From: Owenia fusiformis
Taxonomy: Eukaryota > Annelida > Polychaeta > Sabellida > Oweniidae
Direction: 5' to 3'
DNA: 64,000 nucleotides
Assembly: GCA_903813345.2 (NCBI GenBank)
Contig: CAIIXF020000005.1
Location: 26,909,375-26,973,374 of the forward strand
Numbering within the stretch: position 1 is the first letter of the stretch; every line of letters begins with the position of its first letter. The notes beneath the pieces are model-generated. The model saw only the letters and a program-made list of their open reading frames with translations, did no database searches and was not told the DNA's origin. Shown here one piece after another: positions 11,185 to 23,753 of the stretch. Position numbers and translations under genes: made by a program.

Positions 11185-11636
11185 GGTAAGGCCATAAGAA
11201 GTAGATTCTTTGTTTTGCGTCCTGGTAAAATCCAAATCATGCAAGGGTACAAGGAAAACAAACACAAACTCAAGAAAAAACACAAACTTGTTTGCTGGGA
11301 AATGTATACATTTTATGGGCATAAAAAAGGATGACATACCAATTTGCAGTGATTACAAACACATATCTATACATTTTATACAATATATTTAAACATAGCT
11401 ATTATTCAAGGGTAAAAAATAAGAAAATACACAATGTATGCCAAAGTAATTATAACACTGTCAATTTTGACGCACATCAAATTATCTGCCATTTCGTCTA
11501 ATTCTGATTGAACGAAAGGCGATGGTACTTTCAGACCCTTTTGATTGCTATTTGGATGTGTTTGTTTTTTCTGATTTACTTAAAATCGTGCAAGCAAGGG
11601 GACGCAAAACAAAGAATCTACTTCTTATGGCCTAAC
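11185..11636. mobile_element. ~450-bp non-autonomous element with 38-bp terminal inverted repeats
   Basis: Left GGTAAGGCCATAAGAAGTAG…TTTTGCGTCC (11185-11222) is matched by its reverse complement at about 11599-11636 with one mismatch. Just inside, ATCATGCAAGG (left) and CGTGCAAGCAAGG (right) lie in the same orientation. No target duplication can be read unambiguously because the ends themselves are palindromic. Two 60-62 codon frames inside follow the repeat ends and are not genes. Superfamily not recognised. Confidence 0.8.
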
Positions 11637-11891
11637 CTTCAAAATGGCTTGTTCTATTAAATAAGTTATATAAAAAATTATGTAAAAAATTCAATTTATT
11701 CATATGTTTCAGAAGTCATTTGACCTTCAAAATGGCTCTTCATTCTACAAGTACATTAAAAAAAATGTGTACAAAAGAAATTATTCATATTCATTAAAAA
11801 CTAACTGACATTTAAGATATGTGTATATATTAAACTTCTTTATCATAAATGGAGTCAGTGTTTAGAGTTAAATGTTGGAAGAATCAAACAC

Positions 11892-11919
11892 CTAGCTCTT
11901 GTATAGTCCTTATTGTTTG
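11892..11919 (-). CDS. 28-nt exon (QTIRTIQEL)
   Basis: Minus strand: strong acceptor TTTGACTTACAG, then a block reading QTIRTIQEL plus one base, then donor G|GTGTTT (weak beyond GT). The leftover G joins the GC of 10240-10362 to form Gly, giving QTIRTIQELGRTSILD across the junction. If the weak donor is not used, the frame stops three codons later (GV then TGA), which would make it an alternative terminal exon. Confidence 0.6.
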
Positions 11920-11936
11920 CTGTAAGTCAAACATAA

Positions 11937-12955
11937 AAAGTAGTCTATCATATTCAGATTTAGTGAAATAATTTAATTCAGCTGTCAGGCTAACATCAAA
12001 AAGCAATTATAAAATACATTATAAAATATAACACCTATTCTAATTTTCAAAGAAAAAAATAAACTTTTTTTCTCACTTCATTCCATTGCATGCCCCTATT
12101 CTAAACCTATACACCTAACAATATGAACAACTTTTGTAACCACAATCTTCAACGAAGACTAGTGTTACGATTCCTTAACAGTTCTGTATATGTACTAACC
12201 TGTATGTCTCATAACAAGGCCATGAAAACTTCAGTCATATAATCCATAAACTAAATGCTGCTTATTTCAATACATGCTGAATGAGAGTGTTGATGCTATG
12301 TATGTGCACCTCTAATTCTCAGACATCCAGGTAGATATCTCTATGATTACCCAGCCTAACTGACCAGGATGGTGAAGAAAACTACAACTGTTACTTCTTT
12401 ATCTCGTCTTTTATTGCTGATAACCTCAAAACTTGTTCTACTTACCAAAATTAAAACTGTAACTCAATGTTCAAATGTTTGCACTGTTCATTATATGGTC
12501 AGTTAATGTTTTTTAAACAATCATAGGCTTTTAGAATGAGTAGTTTTTCGTGTAAATCAAAACCTCGTTCATTTAAATACGTAACACATTTATTTCTTTG
12601 GTAACTAAAGTCTTTTGATGTCAGTTAACCTTTGAGTTAAGTTTCTGTTGCATATATGCAATTCATTTCCTCCATTATAAAATATCAGACAAACGGTTTC
12701 AATTTGAAAGTATAATACACGTCACATTTTTATGAAAATGATCCAAAAGTTGACCTTTATGCAGACAGTGTTGAGTATCGCTCAGGAGTGTCGACATTTA
12801 TCAAAGAACAGCATATGTAATTTCAAGATTATGCTTTGGTCTAGCACTTCATCTATACTGTATATACATGTAGATAAACAATCATATATCACCATGTTTA
12901 TTATTAATAAGACTGATAGATCAAAAGAGAATTTCAACCACCTCAGACAAAAAAC
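11937..12955. other. AT-rich intron-like sequence
   Basis: Several splice-like sites occur on the minus strand (donor GTAAGTAG near 12441 and GTTAGT near 12198), but none bounds a convincing block. A 77-codon plus-strand frame (12732-12965) has no supporting signal. The missing exon linking 15025-15066 to 11892-11919 should lie between here and 15 kb. Confidence 0.35.
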
Positions 12956-13095
12956 GAGGCATTAACATGCAAAATGTCACCACCTGCCATTTGTTACAAA
13001 TGTGGACTGCCGAAAGCCAAACACTGACTGCCAAACACCAGACACCATCCACAAAAAGTAAGAGACTTTAAAAATATGTCACCATTACAAATAAA
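12956..13095 (+). mobile_element. F150 dispersed element, copy 2
   Basis: Starts GAGGCATTAACATGCAAAAT, then GTCACCACCTGCCATTTGTT; the middle CCAAACACCAGACACCATCC is followed by AAAAAGTAAGAGACT and ATATGTCACCAT. The 3' hairpin's outer arm is missing. Confidence 0.75.
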
Positions 13096-13401
13096 ATATC
13101 TTGAAGAAATTTGAACTGAATAAGTTATTACAAACTTTTAGTAACTGGCTCTTCCGAGGCAGCCTAATCTCATTAACAATCACAAAAAATATCAGCTACA
13201 CATTTCTTTTAGATTACTGATCCTTAAATTGAAAACAGAAAATTGAACTTATATATTTTAAGCTGGCATTTCAGATGCAAGAGAAATGTAATCCTCTTAC
13301 CCTCAGAATCAATGCAAATAACAAACCAAGATAAAAAATACAGAATTATTAGACAAATTAGAAGTCATACATTTAGCAATTTAAAAGCCCTTTTCACTTA
13401 C

Positions 13402-13427
13402 CTTAATAACCCATTGTACTGTTGTAT
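13402..13427 (-). CDS. Weak candidate micro-exon, 26 nt
   Basis: Minus strand donor TTAAG|GTAAGTG is near-perfect and the acceptor is CATATGTAG. The block is open in two frames (for example IQQYNGLLR). The phase needed to link it to 15025-15066 would create a stop, so it is either a false site or part of another isoform. Confidence 0.22.
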
Positions 13428-13683
13428 CTACATATGTAAAGTCAATGTTATCACTTTGTTTTAAATTGAGGGTTCACTTAACAAATTGGCAGGAGACCCA
13501 ATTGTAATAGCTTTCAATTGAAAGGACTCAAGAAGTACTTCATGTGACTGTTGTGTTTATCCTTAAGCAAACCCTATCACACGAGAACATGGTTATATAG
13601 CATTAGAGTTGCTGTTTTTTCTCTCTGTCCACCCCAGGGATGTAAATTATAGAGTGATGAACGTACTGTGAAAAAATAATTTT

Positions 13684-13802
13684 GTGTTAATTTTTTCGGT
13701 TTGAAAAATTTGATTAGCACTTCAAACTGGCATTGGTTGCTTATTTTTTTGTTAATTTTTCGGTTTGAAAAAGTTGATTAGCACTTCAAACTGGCATTGG
13801 TA
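13684..13802. repeat. 64-bp tandem duplication, 2 copies
   Basis: TTAATTTTTTCGGTTTGAAA … CACTTCAAACTGGCATTGGT occurs twice, 64 bp apart, with few differences. Confidence 0.85.
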
Positions 13803-14130
13803 GCTTTAAAAATGGTTAGTACTCTGAACTTATATATGTATCTGGTGTCCCAATAAAACTGAACTGCTTTTTTCATTCCAATGAATTTATTGGAAATTAT
13901 TGAAAAGTAGCATATTAGGGTATCATTAGTAAGTGAAACAAATACAATGGTTACATATTTTGTGAGTAATGACAAATTCAAAAAATGTGTCAAAAAATCC
14001 AATATCAGAGCTGCGTAATGAGATCTTCATAGCTTTTGTGCCAGCTATTAGTTAATAGCATCTGTCAATCAGTTTAAGTCTCAAAATAGCTTGTCTGTGT
14101 GCCATGTAGTGAAAGGATTTACGCACAAAA

Positions 14131-14355
14131 ATGCACGACATCCAACATGTACCAAAAGACTGGATTAACTATGTCATGGGAGGCAACATTGTTGGAAGAA
14201 ATATACAAAGTAACTCTGCTTGGAAAAATGGCTTCTTTCAGACTGAAATGGGTGACTTTTATGTTGATATTGGATATTTTTGGCATGCTGTTTTTAATTT
14301 GACAATACTTGAATACATGTATTTCTCTATTAACCGATCTCTTTCATATTCATAG
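14131..14355 (+). other. 74-codon open frame of uncertain status
   Basis: Starts MHDIQHVPKDWINYV, is rich in W/N/G and ends in a stop at 14355; an in-frame stop lies 21 bp upstream of the ATG. There is no splice context, and the composition is more protein-like than most open stretches here. It could be a decayed gene or transposon fragment. No family is recognised. Confidence 0.2.
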
Positions 14356-14503
14356 CACTTGCCAATAAAAATGTTCAAAGAATTCGGCTATCCATTGCCA
14401 AGAAAATACTCGATACATTCGGGACACTCGATATATGTATGTTTCCATTCAAAGAAAAAAGACCACTAATAAAAAATATTTCATTTAACTAATTGCCCCC
14501 TAC

Positions 14504-14544
14504 CCTTGAAATAAAAAAATCCTTTCACTGTCATCAGAATTCAG
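14504..14544 (-). CDS. Candidate exon (LNSDDSERIFLFQ)
   Basis: Minus strand: very good acceptor TTTGGCTTCTTCCAG, block LNSDDSERIFLFQ, then GG|GTAGGG as a possible donor; read through, it stops one codon later. Its phase-0 start does not match the end of 15025-15066, so a link would need another exon. Confidence 0.3.
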
Positions 14545-15024
14545 CTGGAAGAAGCCAAAATAACATAAAAGAAACTTGGTTTGATCCCATGTATCTACTT
14601 GACAAGTACATAAGAAGCATAATGAAGCAAAGCACAAGCTATATTTCAAAATGTCAATAAATATTGTAAATTATTCAATGGCAAACCCAAAACAATATAT
14701 TATACAATACAATTATTTTCCAACTTAAATTAATGATAATTACCAAGCCGATTTGGGCTTACCTTCTGTTGTGGCTTAGGTACCAACATTTAAGACAAAG
14801 TGGATGTGGCTATCACGACTCGAAGTGTAAGTGTTCAAAAGATGTTGACAATCTAACAAGTTGATTTTTCCTATGCAGCAGACCCTTGACATAGTTTTTT
14901 AAGATTTTTTGATCAGTCAAGAATGAATAGATTAAATGTCGATTATAATATAATTTTAGACAGTTAAACAGAATTTCATTAATTTTTCACTTTGATATTT
15001 CAATGTTAAATGTTTTACATATAC

Positions 15025-15066
15025 CTTTTATTGACACTCCATGTCATAGCAATTGAATTATAATAC
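15025..15066 (-). CDS. 42-nt exon (YYNSIAMTWSVNK)
   Basis: Minus strand: one of the best acceptors in the window (CATCTTCTCTTCTCTCCACAG lacks only flanking Ts) and donor AAAAG|GTATAT. Only one frame is open, YYNSIAMTWSVNK, with 1 nt in and 2 nt out. The entering base matches the two-base overhang of 17409-17430, giving an Arg codon at the junction. The next exon downstream was not found. Confidence 0.65.
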
Positions 15067-15919
15067 CTGTGGAGAGAAGAGAAGATGGAACAAAACAAAA
15101 TGTGCATGATTGGTTGAAATTCTTCCATGTGATTTATAATAACAAATACAGAATTGAAAGCTCTGTTCTCAAAGGAGTATGAGGTCAAGTAGATGTATCG
15201 ATTTCATATCTTTATTGATGGTATTTATTATCAACAATTTGTTTTGCAAGTTGAACATAATAACTTTATTAAAGATTGCCAGACATCAAATTAAACTTTG
15301 TTATATTATTAAAGATGTTATATGGCTTTATTTCAATTTATTTTCCTTTCAATGAGTTTGAATAACCTATAATTGTAAACATATGGTTCACCTAGGGTAC
15401 AGCTAAATATCTATTTATTTGTCCCAACAAAATGTACTATAAACTATATATGCATGTAAATGAACTTGAAATAATAACTTTACACTTTTAAACTAATTTC
15501 TCATCCCAGCTGCTAGCATTTGCATCAAAGATTTCATTAATCTATCATGTAAACTTTAAATAAAACATATACTAGAATTTTTATTTTAAAATAAATAACC
15601 TAATATATTAAATACGCTATTTCTAGCAACAATAAAAACACTTGTCTAAAAAGATGATATAATTTGAGATAAACAGGTTTTATATAAGTGATTCAACACC
15701 AACCTTTATTTAAATAAATCCAGGGCTTGAATTATTTCAAAACTTGCCTGCTAATAAAATGAATTGCTTATATATATATATAAGAAATCAAAAGGGATCA
15801 ATTCAGTAATGAATGCAAAAATGGAAATTATCACTCTTGAATTAATGAATAGCTATATATTTTGCATTGCATTTGCCTGCTGAAAGAATAAATTACATTA
15901 TGCATAAATAAGAATTAAT

Positions 15920-16918
15920 AAAGGAATTCTGAAGCTCTATATTTGGAGGATGGGGAAATGTAAGACCATTCCAAGGAAGGAAAATATGGATGAGTTCTGA
16001 AGCCCTGCATTTGGAGGATGAGAAAATATAAGACCATTCCAAGGAAGGAAAATACAGATGAGCTCTACAGCCCTGCATTTGGAGGATGAGAAAATATAAG
16101 ACCATTCCAAGGAAGGAAAATACAGATGAGCTCTACAGCCCTGCATTTGGAGGATGAGAAAATATAAGACCATTCCAAGGAAGGAAAATACAGATGAGCT
16201 CTACAGCCCTGCATTTGGAGGATGAGAAAATATAAGACCATTCCAAGGAGGAAAATACAGATGAGCTCTACAGTCCTGCATTTGGAGGATGAGGAAATAA
16301 AAGACCATTGCAAGGAAGGAAAATAAAGAAGATTTCTGCAGCCCTGCATTTGGAGGATGAGGAAATATAAGACCATTCCAAAGAAAGGAAAATATAGAAG
16401 AGTTCTATATTTGGAGGATGAGGAAATATAAGACCATTCCAAAGAAAGGAAAATATAGAAGAGTTCTGTATTTGGAGGATGGGGAAATATAAGACCATTC
16501 CAAGGAAGGAAAATAATAAAAAAGAGTTCTGTATTTGAAGGATGAGGAAATATAAGACCATTCCAAAGAAAGGAAAATATTGATGAGTTCTGCAGTCATG
16601 CATTTGGAGGATGGGGAAATATGAAACCATTCCTAAGAAGGAAAATATAGATGAGATCTGCTGCCCTGGATTTGGAGAATGGGGAAATATCAGACCATTC
16701 CAAAGAAGGACAATATTGATGACTTCTGCAGCCCTGCATTTGGAGGATGAGGAAATATAAGACCATTCCAAAGAAGGATAATATTGATGACTTCTGCAGC
16801 CCTGCATTTGGAGGATGAGGAAATATAAGACCATTCCAAAGAAGGACAATATTGATGACTTCTGCAGCCCTGCATTTGGAGGATGAGGAAATATAAGACC
16901 ATTCCAAGAAGGAAAATA
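15920..16918. repeat. 68-bp minisatellite, about 15 copies
   Basis: Unit AAGACCATTCCAAGGAAGGA … GCATTTGGAGGATGAG … AAATAT, period 68, with some copies shortened to about 50 bp by loss of the CTGCAGCCCTGC part (16400-16560). Minus-strand frames of 60-193 codons across it are artefacts of the repeat. Confidence 0.95.
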
Positions 16919-17408
16919 ATTATGATTCTTCTAAAAATTATCATTTTTAACATTTCAAAATCTAATGAAAGTCACCTGAGATCAAATCCTCTCAAAGTGT
17001 TCCAATAGGAGAAGTAAGTTGAAAAACCCTAAGTGCTTAATCAATAGTATCATGGACATTATATGAAACATTATTAACTATGAATTAAATAGGAAAACAC
17101 AAAAACAGATCCTCAATCTGTTGATGCATCAATACATGTTACCCAGGAATATTATAATATTCCAAAGTTACTTTGGAACTAGGCAAAACTTTTGCCACTC
17201 ATTTCTGTAAATTTTTGTTTCGGTATAATCTTTGAATCAGAACAAACAATTTGCAGAGCCAAAACAAATTCCAACAAATAAATAAGTCTCATGTAAATGA
17301 GATTTGCTTGAAACAGTGCCTAATCAAATTCAATTTACCTTATATGCCCTTCTTCATTTGCTTCATTTCAGACATTTCTGTTATGGTCAGTTAAGGATGA
17401 TAATGTAC

Positions 17409-17430
17409 CTACTCACTGTGACCAACTGTC
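17409..17430 (-). CDS. Candidate 22-nt micro-exon (QLVTVS)
   Basis: Minus strand: acceptor GTTGATTCTTTGAG, block of 2 nt + QLVTVS + 2 nt, donor AG|GTACAT. It fits exactly between 21143-21171 (one base left over, giving Gly) and 15025-15066 (giving Arg). The phase fit on both sides is the main support; the splice sites alone are average. Confidence 0.42.
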
Positions 17431-17959
17431 CTCAAAGAATCAACAACATAATCACTGCAAATTGACCTGTTAAAGAAACAGTCTCTCAGATAAATTGATT
17501 CCTAATGATACACTGCTGACCATACAAGAGTTCTACTTTGTCAATATCCTTTAAATTAAAGATACACTTTTGTTCTAGGCTATCATTAACCATGGTATCA
17601 AGACAGAAAATCACTGCATTTCCTGCTTATAAGTAGCCAACATTTATTTCAATTTCAAATCTCAGTACAGCTCCTGGAAGCTATACAACGCTATCACAAA
17701 TATCAGTATAAAAACTCTAAATATATGTATAGTAGCAGTCAGGAAATGATGTACATGTAGTTGGTGTATTTGGATTATTGTACACCAATGAAGAGCGTAA
17801 ATAATTGAACAAGTTGGAAAACTCTTGCTTCTACACACTATTCATCCAATAAATTGGTACACAATGATGAAAATAAAGACACTAAATCATAAATAGAAGA
17901 AATACACAGTGTATAATGTATAATGTACAATGAAGGTGACTGATAGCTTATTGAAAGTT

Positions 17960-18310
17960 CAGTAAAGTTAACTCATCCCAAGACATTTCACCCTAGAACA
18001 TCGTATTCCAAGATCATCCAAAGACAACTCATCCTAAGGGAAAGGATACAAAAACATCCATTTCCCAGACAGCCAATCTCACAACTTGTCCCATGGCAAC
18101 CCATTCAAAGATAACTCATCCTGGGACAACTTACCCATAGATAACTCATCCAACAGCAACTCATCGAAAAAGGGAAACACACCCAAAAACTCTCCCTATG
18201 ACAACCCATACAAAGACAACTCACCTCAAGACAACCTTACCAAAGACATCTTGTCGTGAGACAATTAAACCAAATACAATCTTCCAAAGACAACCTTTGA
18301 TGGTAGGATG
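17960..18310. repeat. Degenerate ACAACTCATCC tandem repeat
   Basis: Loose repetition of 18-20 bp words such as AAGACAACTCATCC, AAGATAACTCATCC and GGCAACCCATTC. No open frame of interest. Confidence 0.6.
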
Positions 18311-18776
18311 GTTTTCTACCTATGGTCAAACAATGGCCAAAAAGTTCATATACATGACATGTGAAACATTGAAAATGTGATTATTGGTGGTCTGAATGTC
18401 AAAACAACAATCTATTTGCCAAGTTAGCTGTCATTCCAATCAGTGGATCAATTACTTTATCACAATGCCTGTCATAGATATGCCAAAATCACCTAAAGCA
18501 GATTGCAAAATTTTGTCTAGGTACTCTTTCTGATTCAAACCAGTGTTTTTCTTTTTTCTTGCACTCACAACCAAAGCCCTCTCCTCTTTAAGTATGGTAC
18601 TACATCACTTGGTTAAATTCTGTCAAATTATATTATATTGGAATTTCTATAGGAGGATCATATGTTTAATTGTGAAAGGAAGAATTACAAGGGAGTAGAA
18701 ATGCAAATGGAGTTCAAACAACTGATTAAATCATACATACACTTATATTTTGAGTAAATTGTATAAACTGTCTTAC

Positions 18777-18797
18777 CACATTTTTACATGGTTGAGG
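18777..18797 (-). CDS. Weak candidate 21-nt micro-exon
   Basis: Minus strand acceptor CATATATTCACAG and donor GTG|GTAAGA bound 21 nt. It is open in two frames, but not in the phase required after 21143-21171. It could be skipped or false. Confidence 0.22.
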
Positions 18798-21142
18798 CTG
18801 TGAATATATGATTTTGTTATTGTGCTTATCAAAGTTAAGTTTTGATTCAAGGATTGTGTCCTGCCAATCAAACACTTGAGGTAGGGGTTATTTGGGCAAT
18901 TTAGAGTCCAAACAAATTATACACCATATTAATATAGATATTGTGCATAAGGGAGATTTTACATCCCCAGTGAGACCAAATATCTATTTTCTTTATAAGT
19001 TATTGTGCTTTATTCTTTATTTTACCAGTAATATCTACATTGTATTTCACTTTAAATGCTTCTTTAAAGTCATCACACATACCCAATACACTTAGTTGTT
19101 CCAAAATTAAATGCCTCTTATCTTGTTTCATCTGTTGTTATTTTGTCAGAGGGCTGGCCAGGGCAACTCTATTCAATTCCCAACTGACACTTGGGTTTTG
19201 AAGATCTAATTGAGATTTTGGAGAACATAACAATACATATACTAGAAAAATTGGAAAGACGACAAAGACAACATTAGATAAAAAAACAAGTATCTTGAGA
19301 GTCAAAAAAGTGACTTTCGTTGTTACAAAATGTATTGGATAAATGGATTTTGATTGACATATATTCTAGGTATGGGTAAAGCTAGATCAAAGTATAATCT
19401 CTTATTCAAAGAGGGTAGATTAGGGTAGATATATCAAACTCATAGAAAGAGTATGAACAAATAGGACATGGTAGGACATGGTAGGATTGGTCCATGCATG
19501 GGCTTTCAACATGGGCTTTCAATTATAGTTAAAAGCCCATTGAAAGCTCATGGTCCATGCTAAACACCATTTGTTTGAAAATCATGTCAATGGCCTTGTA
19601 GATGAGCATTATTGAACACATATTGTCCATTAGAACAATAGATGAGACCCAGGACACACATTGAAGAGTAAAGAATTTAAGTAAATTGATAGTACATCTT
19701 TTACGCTTGAGAGATTATGCCTGAAGTTCAATCCCAGGCAAGATCACTTCTTTTTATTTTCATATATTTTCTAATCTTTGTCCTTGGTTTGTACATATCA
19801 GATATCTATTTACATCACTTTTACAGGTGAAATTATCTTGAATAATGAAAGTGAAACTTGAGAAGTTCTATTCATCAATTGTTATATGATTATCTCCTTC
19901 ATATGAAATGACATGTGGTTGATTGATCCCTAATTGAAGTGTATAAAAAATATTTCTAATATTTTGTAACATACATTGCATGCTGATATCATTACCTAGA
20001 CACACTAACATCACAAATTCTGATCAAGGGAATTTGTATGGATACCACTAGAATTATTCTGGAATAAGTGAGATGGAAAATTGAATCCCTATGAGTCAGT
20101 CCTGGGGTACCAGTAGTTAGATTCCAGTTTCTCCACACCAGGTGGATAACTCAGGTAAAATCACAGCGCAGCCGTATTCATCCCGTCTATAAGCCGAATA
20201 AGGTGGTAAAAAAATAAAGATCTCCAAATCACAAGATCAGATGGTAACTGAAGGTCAATATTTAGAAACATTCAAATCTGTTGGAATTGGAAGGGTACAG
20301 CAAGGTTATTGCATCTAATAGAATTCTTTCATGATGCTACCTGCTAATTGGAAGATTGGCTGATTAATTTAAGATGAGCATAGTTTGATTTAATCTAATT
20401 TGCCACGAGCGTATACCTGGATTTCCACACAGTATGTACTCGATCAGTAAACACGATCAATTACGTAATAGCTGGTAGAGATAGGTTTCTTGTACTGAAA
20501 TAATATATACAACATTGTTTATAGTATCTTTTATGTATATTTTTGTACTTGTTGTACTTAAGTTGGATATACGTTTGACTCAAGTGCACTAGTAAAGGAA
20601 GATCCTGTTATGTAATACCATAATTATAGGTATTATGAGAATGATTATGCATGATGAACATTCATGTAAAGTTCATTTAAGTACTGTAGAATGTCATATA
20701 AAAAATATCCATACAAATATCACATTCAAGTGGCAATGTACAAGTGGTCAATCGTGACTGTTTATGAAGACCCAGCAGGTTCAGAAATATAATTTGAGAC
20801 ATGTGATTTCAAGGAAAAGGCTAGATTTTGACCAAATGTCTCCAAAATCCAGCATTTTAGAGCCACATTTAAGACTACTGCATTTATAAATGGGTTTGGG
20901 CATGTTGGAACATGTCGCCTTGATCCTGATTGTGTCCAATCTTCATCCATGCTGGTTAAACAGCTTATCTCAATGGTCACATTTAATTTAGATAATGGTG
21001 AACCTTCTCTGAGCTGTCAAAGCTACCGTTTTTGACATGTTAGCTAATATGTTTGAGTCAAGTTTACAAGCGAGACACAAAATGATAAATATTGCACTTT
21101 TTGTCAAAAACTCAATTTACCCAGCATGCCCAGAAACCTTAC
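18798..21142. other. Intron-like AT-rich sequence
   Basis: Apart from the inverted-repeat cluster at 19489-19560, nothing was recognised. A 72-codon minus-strand frame at 20762-20980 (MTIEISCLTSMDEDW…) lacks paired splice sites and is left uncalled. Confidence 0.35.
19489..19560. repeat. Small nested inverted/direct repeat cluster
   Basis: CATGGGCTTTCAA occurs twice (about 19497 and 19509) and its inverted form TTGAAAGCTCATG follows at about 19540. GGTCCATGC bounds both sides. The structure could fold into alternative hairpins. Confidence 0.7.
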
Positions 21143-21171
21143 CAAATCTTGGCACTAGTCTGCCCTTGCAT
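21143..21171 (-). CDS. 29-nt micro-exon (CKGRLVPRF)
   Basis: Minus strand: excellent acceptor GTTTTTAATTTTTACAG and donor TTTG|GTAAGG. In the frame set by 25793-25822 (2 nt left over) it reads Arg across the junction, then CKGRLVPRF and one base. An alternative frame reads MQGQTSAKI. The short length fits the micro-exon pattern of the neighbouring candidates. Confidence 0.55.
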
Positions 21172-22620
21172 CTGTAAAAATTAAAAACAGGTAAGTGGTT
21201 TTCCTTGAATTTTAGTGATAAGATTTATACCACATCCTCCCCTACCCACCTAAACACAGATGCAAGCAAACCCGTCAATACAAAAGATGACAAAAAACAG
21301 CACTTTGAAAGTGTGGTAAAAATACCTTAAGAAAATAGGGAAGCGTATACGTATAGATAGCAACAGGTGTGAAACCAATGTAGAATTCATTCATTTAGGT
21401 TTTTTATATTCAGCTGATGGGACATACATAAAGATTAAAGACTCTGACACTCCTTTTTTTAATTGTTTCCCCAGGGACTGTGATGTCATGTTGCCTTAGC
21501 AACCAACAACCCAACAAGTTTCCTATGTCAATTATCTTGCAAAATGAACTGGACAGATGGATCAACTCTCAGCACATGTCACTCATGTTACAATCTTATT
21601 CAAATCCCAAATCAAATAAAGTTTTATTTTTATCACTGCTAGACAGAGACTAAATTAATCAAATTAATTCAATACAAAAAGTTGACATTGAAAATACATT
21701 CTATATACTCAAATATTTAAATCAAACATGCGATATCCCAAAGCATATACTGAATTTGCTTCAAGTAAACTATTCAATATGATAAAAATGAGCCGCCTTT
21801 GTAAAGTTCATGTTTTATTGAGGTTCAATCAGCTATGCACAATGCTGTCACTATCTTTTTTGATAAGGCAACAAAAACAGCCACTATCTTTAGCCGAGGG
21901 ATTCAAAAACATGTTCACACCTTATCATGTCAGAATTTCAAAGTCAGTAACCCTTTCCGAACCACCAACATGTTGATCAAGAAAACAGACCTAGCTTAAC
22001 CTTGGAATAATGCATGAATGAGATGAAAGTCAATCTAAATGTCTGAAAAGGCTTCATTTATTCAATATCTAAATGATTTACTGATTATCGAGTAAATGTG
22101 AATATGTTAAAAAAGATTTCGTAAAGATTTTCATGATATTAGAAAAGCATCAAATGCCTACATTTATACACTACCTCTTTATGAGGATTGTATAGGGCAA
22201 ACTCAGCTAGCCCAGGTAGCTACAGTATACAAAGTGTGGATGGCAAGCGTTTTGGACTCAACCCCTAACAAGTCAAAACTAGATGAATGATCTGATAAGA
22301 ATTCCTCATGTAAGCTCAGAAAAATAGGTTAATACTTTCAAGCATCGTTCTACAAACTAAGTTGTAAACTTGACATCGGTGGGAGAGATTTATATGCTAG
22401 CCAATGAGGCGTGAAGCAGACATGTTAACCTAATAGTGGTTACATTGTACATATATTCTTCATTGTCAGTTAACACACCATTATATCATTCTTGTTAATC
22501 TTCAAAGGAAACGCTTTAAGTTGAACACAAAACAAGTTAAAAAACAAGACAAAACAGGTAAACCAAACAAGTCCAGATTCTTATAACGTCAGCCAGCCAA
22601 AGGGGTACATTAACAATTAT
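21172..22620. other. AT-rich sequence, nothing recognised
   Basis: No repeat or paired splice signals were seen. The 82-codon plus-strand frame at 21728-21976 has no support. Confidence 0.35.
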
Positions 22621-22639
22621 TCAAACATGACCGTGCTCT

Positions 22640-22830
22640 ATTTGAATTTCTAAACCAATCAGAATGTAGCATACTCGTAGCCAATAATAAACGTTCATTA
22701 TTTCTCCATACAGGCACGATTGTGCTCTATTTGATCTGCTTCCAGGAATTGATGTACAAATATTGTGTTGTATTATGACGTCACATCTTGGAATGGCGAA
22801 GCGGCAGAACCTTCGGTTCATGCTTTCTAC
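22640..22830. promoter_or_regulatory. Possible promoter-like cluster: two CCAAT boxes and a palindromic CRE
   Basis: CCAAT occurs in AAACCAATCAG (about 22651) and AGCCAATAAT (about 22680). The full CREB/ATF palindrome TGACGTCA lies at 22776-22783, followed by a GC-richer stretch. No transcript start or downstream exon was identified, so this is a motif cluster only. A second TGACGTCA lies at 25888-25895. Confidence 0.25.
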
Positions 22831-23532
22831 AACATTTTCCTAATTATATAAATCATAATTAAACTTAATGGGGTAGATGAATATTTTTAAGATGAACTAG
22901 AAATCAAGTGAAGTTGCAAATTATCGCAGGGTGTCTATTTTTCCATTTTCCTAAGCCTTTATGATTCAAATACTGTAGAATGATATTCAAGTTTGTTGTA
23001 ATACATGATCATTTGTTGTTTTCTCAAACTATTTTACATGAAGGATAATAATATAAGGAGGATTAAGACATGACATGAATGGAAAGTTTTGGTAACAAGT
23101 ATATAAGACATATTTAACAATGCCCTCAATCATGAGGTCAATGTTATCATGCAGAACAAGGACCAATCACGAATAACACAAACAAAACATCAGCACGGAC
23201 ATATGTACAGATCGTGTAGTGACGGAGACAAGACGTCATTTTCAAATCTGCCATGTGGCTTAATCCCCAGATTACAAAACTAATTCGAATATCCATCAAT
23301 CAAATCTTTAATTAATTCGATCTCATCGTGGACCATTGCATTAGTCACAAAGGCTTAGGTGGCATTAGTAAATAATAATTACTTGTTAACCAAATTCCAT
23401 AGAATGGCCATACCAACAATGCAATTTTAGGGTGTACCATTAAATTGTTCTTGGCAGAACAGAGGTTACGATTGTACCAAAAACAAACTCCTGGATATCA
23501 AGCTGCTACTTCAGCTCAGCTTTGGTATATAG

Positions 23533-23753
23533 CCATTATGGCTCAGTGGTAGAGTAGGCTGTGAACAGGAACGTCCTAGGTTCGATTCCCACATGGGGCA
23601 TTGTATTTAGCACATTTCATATCTGTGTCCGGCTTTCTACATTACAGGTTCCCCTCGGAGACTTCGGCTCGTAACAGAACAATATCCTATTTACCTATGT
23701 AACTTTGGTGAGCAAATTGAGAGATGGGGTATTAAATTTAAAAAAAGAAAAAA
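23533..23753 (+). mobile_element. tRNA-derived SINE
   Basis: A-box TGGCTCAGTGGT (23539-23550) and B-box GGTTCGATTCC (23579-23589) have tRNA-like spacing, making a Pol III promoter. The cloverleaf is not intact (no matching acceptor stem), so this is not a tRNA gene. The body continues through GACTTCGGCTCGTAACAG and ends ATGGGGTATTAAATTT followed by an A-rich tail. Confidence 0.85.

Noticed and set aside
13402-13427. Linking exon between 15025-15066 and 11892-11919
   Set aside because: Its donor is excellent, but the required phase runs into TAA.
15893-16953. Minus-strand frames of up to 193 codons (…MVLYFLILQMQGCR…)
   Set aside because: They follow the 68-bp tandem unit, overlap each other in several frames and have no unique sequence.
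23533-23610. tRNA gene
   Set aside because: A and B boxes are present, but there is no matching acceptor stem or intact anticodon arm, and a long non-tRNA body follows, so it is a SINE.
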